From contig NZ_CANNBW010000017.1 in the NCBI RefSeq assembly GCF_947502995.1, forward strand, positions 1 to 64,000: a stretch of 64,000 bases of DNA, in the 5' to 3' direction. Every line of letters starts with the position of its first letter. The stretch's first letter is position 1. The position numbers and the translations under genes are program-made. Shown piece after piece: positions 45,342 to 52,112 of this stretch. This DNA comes from an uncultured Tenacibaculum sp. GTDB taxonomy: Bacteria; Bacteroidota; Bacteroidia; Flavobacteriales; Flavobacteriaceae. Below the pieces are notes generated by a model, which did no database searches, was not told the origin of the DNA, and saw only the letters and a list, made by a program, of their open reading frames with translations.

Positions 45342-47204
45342 ATGATTAGAATTGTGAGTTTTCTTGCCTTGTTTTTTATAGGTATTTCTATTTTTGGTCA
45401 GAATAAAGCAGAAGAATTACTTAAAAAACTAGATAAAAGTACTGAAGTTGACGATCGAATTGCCTATTTAGATACGTTAACTAATCTCATGGTACGTAAA
45501 AATCATCCAAAGAAATTAGAATATTTACAAAAGTATGTAGCACTTACTACAAAAGAAGGAGAGTTTGATTTAGCTGCAAATAAATCTAGATTTATTATTC
45601 AAGAGTATATTAATAAAGGTGAATCAGAAGCAGCTTTTAAAGAGATTAAAAATCAATTAAATAATGTAAGTAAATTCAAGAAAAAAAATTCTGAAGCTCA
45701 TATTTTACTTAAAAGAGCAGCTTATTATTACAATAAAGAGCAGTTAGATAGTGCAGCAATAGATTATGATAGATCTGGTGATCTTTTCTTAGAAAGTAAA
45801 GATTCTATTTTTACTGCAGATTCACGTTTTTTTGCTGGTCAGGTTTATTTTGATTTAAACAATTTTATAAATAGTGTAAAACGTTTTGAGGAAGCCTATG
45901 AGTTATACAATAAATTAGGCGATGCTAGTTATGCTAACTATGCATTAAATGAACTATCGAGTTTATATGGTAAAAACGGATTTCATGATAAAGCTATTTA
46001 TGAGAGAAAAAGAATTTTAGCAGGAGCTAAAAAAGTGAATGATCCCGTAGCAATTTCTTATGCTTATTCACATTTATTTACGTCACATATCAAAAAAAAT
46101 AAATTTGATATGGCCAGAAAGTATTTAGATTCTATGCATACAGCTTCTAAAAGCATTAAGAATGAAATGAGAAGAAATGGATTTAATCTTCACTTAGCTA
46201 AAATGAATACTAAATATTATTTAAAAGCTAATAATTTAGATAGTGTTGCAAAGTATTTAAAAGATTTCGAACAGAAATTAAAGCTTAATGAGCGAGGAGA
46301 TCAATTTCATAAGAATTCCTTTTTATCTTATTCAGGACAGTATTACAAAGCAAAATCTGATTATTCTACCGCTGAAAATTATTACAAGAAATTACTTGAT
46401 AAAAACAACAAATTAGGAGATGTAAAAATGATAATGGAAGCTAATAAACAGCTTTCAGAAGTTTTAGCAGCTCAAAATAAGTTAGAAGAATCATATCCGT
46501 ATTTAAAAGCATATTCAATTGCTAAAGATTCAGAAGAAAAAAGAATAACAACGAATACTTTTTTATACTATCAATCTGAATTTGAAACTCAAAGAAAGGA
46601 TAATGAAATTTTTAAAAATGAAACTGAAATTACTTTATTAGAAAAAGATAAAGAGATAGGAGAAGCTAAACGAAAAGTCTTATGGATAATTTTAATAGCT
46701 GTACTAATATTATCTGCTGTAGCAATATATTTAATTTGGTTAAGAGGAAATATAAAACGAAAAGCATTAGCCAAAAAGTTAGCTAAAAATCAAAAAGATT
46801 TAGAAGATTTTACCAATCAACTTTTAGAAAAAAGTAAAGTTCAAGAGTCTTTAACTCTAGAATTAGAAAAATTAAAAGAAGAAATAGGTAATCAAAAATC
46901 AATAGAAAAAATTAGAGATTTAACAGCAACAAAGATTTTAACTTCAGATGATTGGTATATCTTTAAAGAAAAGTTTACCAAAGTTCACCCAACCTTTTTT
47001 ATTGGATTGAAAAATAAAGGTTATAATCTTACTAAATCTGAAGAACGTTTGTTAGCGATGGAAAAACTATACTTGGATACAAAACAGATAGCTACTATGT
47101 TAGCAATTTCAGATGATAGTGTAGTAAGAAGTAGATCTCGTCTTCGTAAGAAAGTAAACGCACCTAAAGGAAGTTCTATATTAGAATATCTTGAAGCTTC
47201 TTAA
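45342..47204 (+). CDS. Membrane-tethered TPR regulator with C-terminal LuxR-like HTH
   Basis: This 620-residue protein has a signal peptide (cleavage near IFGQN), then TPR-type helical repeats over about 25-400. A membrane helix lies near 450-470 (WIILIAVLILSAVAIYLIW), then a cytosolic coiled coil, then an HTH domain in the last 60 residues (YNLTKSEERLLAMEKL, TKQIATMLAISDDSVVRSRSRLRKKV). The TPR part would be periplasmic and the HTH cytosolic. This architecture is common in Bacteroidota as one-component membrane regulators. It is tail to tail with a similar gene, four bases apart. Confidence 0.82.
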   Translation: MIRIVSFLALFFIGISIFGQNKAEELLKKLDKSTEVDDRIAYLDTLTNLMVRKNHPKKLEYLQKYVALTTKEGEFDLAANKSRFIIQEYINKGESEAAFKEIKNQLNNVSKFKKKNSEAHILLKRAAYYYNKEQLDSAAIDYDRSGDLFLESKDSIFTADSRFFAGQVYFDLNNFINSVKRFEEAYELYNKLGDASYANYALNELSSLYGKNGFHDKAIYERKRILAGAKKVNDPVAISYAYSHLFTSHIKKNKFDMARKYLDSMHTASKSIKNEMRRNGFNLHLAKMNTKYYLKANNLDSVAKYLKDFEQKLKLNERGDQFHKNSFLSYSGQYYKAKSDYSTAENYYKKLLDKNNKLGDVKMIMEANKQLSEVLAAQNKLEESYPYLKAYSIAKDSEEKRITTNTFLYYQSEFETQRKDNEIFKNETEITLLEKDKEIGEAKRKVLWIILIAVLILSAVAIYLIWLRGNIKRKALAKKLAKNQKDLEDFTNQLLEKSKVQESLTLELEKLKEEIGNQKSIEKIRDLTATKILTSDDWYIFKEKFTKVHPTFFIGLKNKGYNLTKSEERLLAMEKLYLDTKQIATMLAISDDSVVRSRSRLRKKVNAPKGSSILEYLEAS

Positions 47205-47208
47205 TAAA

Positions 47209-48801
47209 CTATAATTTTAATAAATAGTTATTTAAAGAATCATCTTTAGTAAGACCAAGTTTCTTCTTTAATCGAAATTTAGTAGATTTTACTGCTTCTA
47301 AACTTGTATTTCTTACGTGAGCAATTTCAGATCTAGAGAGACCAACTTTAATTAAAGAGCAAATTTCAACATCTGTTTTAGTAAGTTCAGGATGTTTTGT
47401 TTTTAACCTTTTTAAGTATTTGTTGTTCAATTTTTTTATATTTTTTTTAAAAAGGTTGATTTTCTCTTCTTCTATTTCTTGATCATTTTTTAATTGATTA
47501 ATAACTAATTGTACTGATTGTTGTAATTCTTTATCAGATAATTCTTGAGGTTTTTCTGTAGATATTCCTTTTGTATCAAATGAAGATATATTATTCTCAT
47601 TTACTGTTGTAATTTCTGATGTTACTTGATCTTTCTTTAAACGCTTATAGCTGAAATAAATTATTAATAAAAGAACTGTTATTACAATAACCATTATAAT
47701 GCTATATAACTTACTTTGCAGTTTTTGATTTTTAATTTGAATGCTTAACAGTTTTCTTTCTCTTGCTTTTATAAGGCTATCTTTTAACTGTTTTTTCTCG
47801 TATTCATTTAAAATTTCTAAAGCTTTTAGTTCACGAGTCTTTTTAATACTATTTATTTCTTTATCAATTTTATTGTATTTTTCAATATCATTAAACGCTA
47901 AATCATACTTTTTCATAGCTTTATATATCTTACTTCTAATTTTATATGCGTTGAGAAGATATTGTTTAGAGTCTTCTGAAATAGCCATTTCTATACTATC
48001 ATTAGCATAAATTAGAGCTTTGTCGTAATCATTAGTCCGTAAGTAAATATTAGCAATATTGGAGAGAGTTTTAATAATAGAACGTTTCTTATTTATTAAT
48101 CTAGTGTACTTTAAATACTCTAAATAAATATGAAGAGCTTTGTCGTATTCTTTCTGAATAGAATATAATGAAGCTTTATTAGCAATTGCTTGTTGCTTCC
48201 CTTCTTCATAATCGCTCAATTCAAAGTAATGAATAGCTTTATCTAGTACATAAAAAGAAGAATCTATTTGTTTTGAATTTTTATAACAGGCAGACATCAT
48301 GCTGTAGTTATTAGCAAGATTTTTGTACCTTTTATTAGCTAAATTTATAGCTATTGCTTTTTTAAATAATCGAATTGATTTTTGATGTTCTTTCTTAATT
48401 CTATATACGAACGCTATATTGTGATAAATGGTAGAAAGTTGTACTGTATCATTTATTTTTATATAAATTTTTTTGGCAGCATAGTAATCTTTTAAAGCAC
48501 CACTGTAATCAGATTTTCTTCTTTTATAAATTCCAGAATTACCATATGCTTTAGCTCTTTGTAATCTAGTATCGTAGTTGGCTAAATCGAGAATTTCATG
48601 AATTTGATTGCAATACACAATTACTTTGTTGTAATCTCTTTTTTTTTGGTATTCAGCAAGTTTAATTAAAGCTTCAACTTTTAAAGAATCAGTTTCAGCT
48701 TTTTGTAAAGCACTTTCTAGTTTTACTAAAGTTGTATCGATTTTTTGTGCTTGTACAACAATGGATATAAACAGAAAAACATAGGAGACAAGTTTTTTCA
48801 T
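47209..48801 (-). CDS. Membrane-tethered TPR regulator with C-terminal LuxR-like HTH
   Basis: The ATG at 48801 gives 530 residues with a signal peptide (MKKLVSYVFLFISIVVQAQK); an ATG 45 bases upstream would bury this signal. At least six TPR units follow (about 50-330), a membrane helix is near 367-387, then a linker, then an HTH domain (LTKTDVEICSLIKVGLSRSEI, EAVKSTKFRLKKKLGL). It is the nearest regulator to the two AQA-type micropeptide genes, reading the same way as the first of them and separated by a terminator. Control of those genes is only a hypothesis. Confidence 0.82.
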   Translation of the reverse strand: MKKLVSYVFLFISIVVQAQKIDTTLVKLESALQKAETDSLKVEALIKLAEYQKKRDYNKVIVYCNQIHEILDLANYDTRLQRAKAYGNSGIYKRRKSDYSGALKDYYAAKKIYIKINDTVQLSTIYHNIAFVYRIKKEHQKSIRLFKKAIAINLANKRYKNLANNYSMMSACYKNSKQIDSSFYVLDKAIHYFELSDYEEGKQQAIANKASLYSIQKEYDKALHIYLEYLKYTRLINKKRSIIKTLSNIANIYLRTNDYDKALIYANDSIEMAISEDSKQYLLNAYKIRSKIYKAMKKYDLAFNDIEKYNKIDKEINSIKKTRELKALEILNEYEKKQLKDSLIKARERKLLSIQIKNQKLQSKLYSIIMVIVITVLLLIIYFSYKRLKKDQVTSEITTVNENNISSFDTKGISTEKPQELSDKELQQSVQLVINQLKNDQEIEEEKINLFKKNIKKLNNKYLKRLKTKHPELTKTDVEICSLIKVGLSRSEIAHVRNTSLEAVKSTKFRLKKKLGLTKDDSLNNYLLKL

Positions 48802-48854
48802 GTTATGATTAATAATTGGTTTTTCTTCTTTAAAATAGTTTTTCATGTTAAGTT

Positions 48855-48893
48855 AAAAAATGAAGGTCAACCTCAGAAGTATAGTCGACCCTC
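48855..48893 (-). terminator. Terminator of the first micropeptide gene
   Basis: On the minus strand GAGGGTCGAC pairs with GTTGACCTTC (two G-T pairs) and is followed by ATTTTTT. It isolates the 52-residue gene as a single-gene transcript. Confidence 0.8.
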
Positions 48894-48916
48894 ACATAAA
48901 ATCCCCGGTTTTAACT

Positions 48917-49075
48917 TTAAAATCCTTCACCAGGAGCTTCAGGTGAAGCTGCTTGTGCTTTTTTAGGACTCAAAATCAAGTACGTTCCAATGGCAGTTAA
49001 TGCGGTATATTTTCCAAAATTCCCGATTTTTTTTAAAGCTTCTTTACGGGTAATTTCTTTTTGATTATTGTTCAT
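48917..49075 (-). CDS. Micropeptide precursor with Tat-like signal and AQA cleavage site, copy 1
   Basis: This gene encodes 52 residues from ATG. The N-terminus ITRKEALKKIG resembles a Tat motif (T-R-K-x-x-L-K, second Arg replaced by Lys). A hydrophobic core (YTALTAIGTYLIL) and SPKKAQA, a good AxA signal-peptidase site, follow. What remains is ASPEAPGEGF, only ten residues. A second copy at 49425-49592 is about 75% identical in protein and alike at DNA level. The gene has its own promoter element (49205-49264) and terminator. It has no known function; a secreted signal peptide, a small anchored tail, or a modified peptide are options. The paralogy and matched control regions make it a real gene. 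Confidence 0.8.
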   Translation of the reverse strand: MNNNQKEITRKEALKKIGNFGKYTALTAIGTYLILSPKKAQAASPEAPGEGF

Positions 49076-49093
49076 CTTATTTACTCTATTATT

Positions 49094-49177
49094 TTACTTA
49101 TTCCTATACTTTCTAATTGTATTTTCAACAATGCTTATACTTACTTTTTTAATTAAATATTTCAGATAATTTTTCAT
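49094..49177 (-). CDS. Possible 27-residue leader peptide
   Basis: An ATG-initiated frame lies inside the leader of the 52-residue micropeptide gene and ends 18 bases before its ATG. The product would be basic and amphipathic (KNYLKYLIKKVSISIVENTI, then RKYRNK). The matching leader at 57.3 kb has no ATG, so it is not a conserved part of the element. Chance is quite possible. Confidence 0.2.
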   Translation of the reverse strand: MKNYLKYLIKKVSISIVENTIRKYRNK

Positions 49178-49204
49178 TTCAGTGTTTACGTTTTAAGCAT
49201 GGTG

Positions 49205-49264
49205 CAATAGTATTTCATTTTTTTAATTAGAAAAAGGAATCGTAGGGTGCAAAAGAGGGTGCAA
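49205..49264 (-). promoter_or_regulatory. Promoter with two 12-bp-spaced direct repeats (copy A)
   Basis: Read on the plus strand, GGGTGCAA lies at 49245-49252 and 49257-49264. On the minus strand these precede, by exactly 32 bases, the -7-like box TACTATTG (49205-49212). The predicted start of RNA is near 49200, 125 bases before the micropeptide ATG. Copy B at 57375-57434 has the same parts at the same distances. Confidence 0.7.
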
Positions 49265-49316
49265 TTCGTATAAACCTTTGTTTTATAGGTGTTTTTTTAG
49301 TTTTTATGAACCCTTA
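49205..49316 (-). repeat. Dispersed conserved promoter-region element, copy A
   Basis: About 112 bases are alike with 57375-57489: -7 box, direct repeats, a hairpin upstream of them (AAACCT against AGGTGTTT here), a T tract and GAACCC. Similarity outside this block is lost. Both copies lie 115-130 bases upstream of a minus-strand start codon. Confidence 0.7.
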
Positions 49317-49374
49317 GTTGGTTTTTAGTATTAGAGTTTTGTTTCAGAGAATAAGCTAATTATTTCTTAGCTAG

Positions 49375-49402
49375 AAAAAGGCCAGTTTCTAAACCGACCT
49401 TT
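49375..49402 (-). terminator. Terminator of the surface-protein operon
   Basis: On the minus strand AAAGGTCGGTTT pairs with AAACTGGCCTTT (two G-T pairs), followed by TTTTT. It lies just after the second micropeptide gene. Confidence 0.8.
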
Positions 49403-49424
49403 TGAGAATACTCCTAGTGTTAAC

Positions 49425-49592
49425 TTAAAACCCGTCAAACCCTTCACCAGGAGCTTCAGGAGAAGCTGCTTGCGCTTTTTTAGGATTCAATATTAAATAT
49501 GTTCCTAAAGCAGTTAAAGCTGTATATTTTCCGTAGTTACCTATTTTTTTTATTGCCTCTTTTCGTGTTATATTATTTTGATTATTTTTCAT
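49425..49592 (-). CDS. Micropeptide precursor with Tat-like signal and AQA cleavage site, copy 2
   Basis: This gene encodes 55 residues from the ATG at 49592; a longer GTG/TTG-type start up to 49607 would overlap the spacer and is not favoured. The parts match copy 1: ITRKEAIKKIG, hydrophobic YTALTALGTYLIL, NPKKAQA and the tail ASPEAPGEGF followed by DGF. It lies 15 bases after the stop of the T9SS protein gene, so it is the last gene of the operon starting near 57.37 kb. Unlike copy 1 it is translated from a long polycistronic RNA. Function unknown. Confidence 0.8.
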   Translation of the reverse strand: MKNNQNNITRKEAIKKIGNYGKYTALTALGTYLILNPKKAQAASPEAPGEGFDGF

Positions 49593-49607
49593 GATATCTA
49601 CCTGCAA

Positions 49608-51833
49608 TTATTCTATGATTATTTTTTTACTTGAATTTGATGTTTCCGATTGAAGTTTAACAATATAAACTCCAGGAGTAACATCGTTTAAATTAATTTT
49701 TGAAGAAGTAGTTGGATCAATTTTAGTATTTACAACCTCTTTTCCTAGAATTGAATATATTCTCACAGCTGTGGTAGAACTAATTCCAGTGATGGTAATT
49801 TCTTTAGTGCTTGATTTAAAGATATTAACCTTGTCAGATACTAAATTTTCATCTTCTGTATTTAAAACTTTAGCACTTGTATGTAAGTAAAATCTACCAG
49901 TTGTATTTTCTGTATCTTCTACTTTTATCTTATAAGTATCATCACCAAGTTCTACAAAAGTGCTGTTTAATTTATCTTCTAAATAGATGTTCGTATCAGA
50001 AGGTAATTCAGTAGTAAGAATAGAAAACTCAACTTCAGTATTTTTTTCAGCAACTAAACCTACTGGAATTACAACATCTCCAAATTCACTAATTGGTAAT
50101 GATTGTACTGTAAAATTAGTTGTAGTACTTTCATCTGCAAGTTGAGTGAAAACATCTAAGTTTGCACCTTCGAAATTTCCAATATCATAACCAGCATCTA
50201 ATCCTTTTGTAGCTGTATCTGTAAATAAAATTTTAGTAGTAACTTTATTACCATTAGCACTTACATTTAATTCTATTTTAGAACTTTCTTTTGTGTTTAC
50301 AAATCTCATAGAACTTCCACTAGAAATATCTATTCCTCTTTGACTTTGACTAAAAGTTACTTCAGTTTCTCCTGATTTTGTTCTAATAAAGAAACCTTGT
50401 CCTGGAGCTAATTTACTCTCAGCATCAACTAAAGAAGTTGCTACATATTTGTTTTGAGCAATATCCCAAGTATACACAGCCATAAATGAAGGATCGAATT
50501 TACTAGAGTTATTAGCGATAAAGTTATCACCAGAAACATCATTTATAGGGAAATAAGCAGTATATGGATTTCCAATAGCATTCCATTCGCCTTGTGCAAC
50601 AGTTTTAGTTACATCGTTAGTTGCTATAGTTCCTGTAAAAGATACACTACCGTTAGAAGCTCTAGATATAGCATAACTTCTACCTACTTCGAAAGTAAGT
50701 GAATTTGAAGCTAAATCGTCAGTAGTATAATATACCCATTTAGAACCATCTGCATTGCTATCATCATAGTATGCAATGGCATATCTATTTGGTGTAGCAG
50801 TTGTGTTAATACGAACATCATTTGTAACATCTTCTGCAAATTCTTTAATACTTTGTCCGTCTACAGGTGCTGTAATTACTGTCCATTCATTTGCAACTAA
50901 ACCGTTTTGTTGAAAAGTAACTTCTCCAGTTGCACTTCCGTTTACAATAAAAACACTGCTATTACTAGCATCAGCTTCAACAGTAATTGCACCACTGTTC
51001 GTTAAATCTCCATTTACGTTTAATACACCATTTGAAATAGTTAAATCAGCTCCAGAATTGATTATTAAATCATTTATTACATAGCTTCCAGTGTTTAAAA
51101 TAGGATCATTGGTAACATCTGGAATTGTTACATTATTTGTTGTATTTGGTATTGCAGTATTATCCCAATTTGAAGTTACTCCCCAAAAAGCACTAGATGC
51201 TCCTGTCCAGTTTACATCACTTACCAAAGCAGCTCCTGTCGAATCGTAACTATCTCCTGTAATTTGAGTTCCTGGTTCTCCTGTACAATCTGCAGTTCCA
51301 AAGGCGACAGCAGTTGTAGGTCCACATGCTGTATAAAATTGATCTAAGAAAACACCACCAGTTTCAAAAGAAACATTAGGAGATTTACTTACATCAGTAT
51401 ATTTAATTTTAATGCTGTATAAATATTGTGGTGTACTATTTACAACTGGCATTCCAACAGTTCCGCTACTTGCTAATTGTTGAAAAGATGTAGAAACTCT
51501 AGAAATTGTGTTATCGTTAACAATAAATGATTGATAAGCTTTTACAGTACCTCCAAAAAAACCAGTAGCTAAAATAGATCCATCAGGTTGTGACATTTCA
51601 AAGTTGTTATTAGCATGAACATTTTCTCCAAATGCTTCTGTATTGTAATTAAAATATATTTGTCCAGAACCAACAATAAAGTCTGTATCAGAAGCAATGT
51701 AAATATCAGCTTCATAGAAATCGTCTGTTCCGTCGTTTGTGTTTCTTGCGTTTACAAAAGAAAAACTAATGTTTTGTGAAAATAGTTGGCTAGTGCAGGC
51801 AACTAAAAAAATGAATAGTAAATTTCTCATCAT
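49608..51833 (-). CDS. T9SS type A sorted surface/secreted protein
   Basis: This 741-residue protein has a signal peptide (cleavage near LFSQN) and an N-terminal domain (about 22-200) of beta type with EADIYIASDTDFIVGSGQIYF. A G8/autotransporter-like segment follows (WTGASSAFWGVTSNWDNTAIPN; key part SNWDN and NNVTIPDV), then beta-rich domains. The C-terminal 75 residues form a classical T9SS type A domain (VRIYSILGKEVV, LNDVTPGVYIVKLQSE, SSKKIIIE). It precedes a micropeptide gene by 15 bases and is preceded by a small cationic frame. No enzyme motif was found. Confidence 0.85.
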   Translation of the reverse strand: MMRNLLFIFLVACTSQLFSQNISFSFVNARNTNDGTDDFYEADIYIASDTDFIVGSGQIYFNYNTEAFGENVHANNNFEMSQPDGSILATGFFGGTVKAYQSFIVNDNTISRVSTSFQQLASSGTVGMPVVNSTPQYLYSIKIKYTDVSKSPNVSFETGGVFLDQFYTACGPTTAVAFGTADCTGEPGTQITGDSYDSTGAALVSDVNWTGASSAFWGVTSNWDNTAIPNTTNNVTIPDVTNDPILNTGSYVINDLIINSGADLTISNGVLNVNGDLTNSGAITVEADASNSSVFIVNGSATGEVTFQQNGLVANEWTVITAPVDGQSIKEFAEDVTNDVRINTTATPNRYAIAYYDDSNADGSKWVYYTTDDLASNSLTFEVGRSYAISRASNGSVSFTGTIATNDVTKTVAQGEWNAIGNPYTAYFPINDVSGDNFIANNSSKFDPSFMAVYTWDIAQNKYVATSLVDAESKLAPGQGFFIRTKSGETEVTFSQSQRGIDISSGSSMRFVNTKESSKIELNVSANGNKVTTKILFTDTATKGLDAGYDIGNFEGANLDVFTQLADESTTTNFTVQSLPISEFGDVVIPVGLVAEKNTEVEFSILTTELPSDTNIYLEDKLNSTFVELGDDTYKIKVEDTENTTGRFYLHTSAKVLNTEDENLVSDKVNIFKSSTKEITITGISSTTAVRIYSILGKEVVNTKIDPTTSSKINLNDVTPGVYIVKLQSETSNSSKKIIIE

Positions 51834-51935
51834 GAATAATTGTTATTTTTTATCTTTTTACTCTTAAACCTTTTTTGATTTTTTATAAGTTATGTTGAGG
51901 TTTTTTGTAGAGTTTTAATACATTGTTTTTAAAAA

Positions 51936-52100
51936 TTATACTCTTTGAATATTGATTATTCTCATTGACATTCCATTAAAAGATTTTTCAATTCTAATCT
52001 TCGATAACCAGAAAAAACTTCCACGATAAACTATCGGCAGATAGGCAAATTTTCTAATCTCTCTTCTAACTTTAAATCTTTTGTTCTTAATTAGTTTCAT
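51936..52100 (-). CDS. Possible 54-residue cationic small protein
   Basis: An ATG-initiated frame starts 12 bases after the stop of the 822-residue protein gene. The product is strongly basic with aromatics (KLIKNKRFKVRREIRKFAYL, then VYRGSFFWLSKIRIEKSF). No signal peptide. Position in the operon and balanced amino-acid use suggest a gene, but nothing similar is recognised with certainty. Confidence 0.4.
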   Translation of the reverse strand: MKLIKNKRFKVRREIRKFAYLPIVYRGSFFWLSKIRIEKSFNGMSMRIINIQRV

Positions 52101-52112
52101 AATTGTTTGGGG

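Larger units (their letters stand above)
49076..49424. other. Regulatory stretch between the two micropeptide genes
   Basis: These 349 bases hold, reading on the minus strand, the terminator of the operon ending at 49425, then a conserved hairpin, two direct repeats, a -7 box and a 125-base leader with a possible 27-codon frame. No larger gene is present. Confidence 0.7.

Noticed and set aside
48921..48944. Inverted repeat CTTCACC...GGTGAAG as an operator
   Set aside because: It lies inside the micropeptide coding tail and is broken in copy 2, so codon content explains it better.
49245..49264. LytTR (AgrA-type) binding site
   Set aside because: LytTR sites are 9-bp repeats with a 12-13 bp spacer, giving a 21-22 bp period; here the period is 12 bp and the sequence differs.
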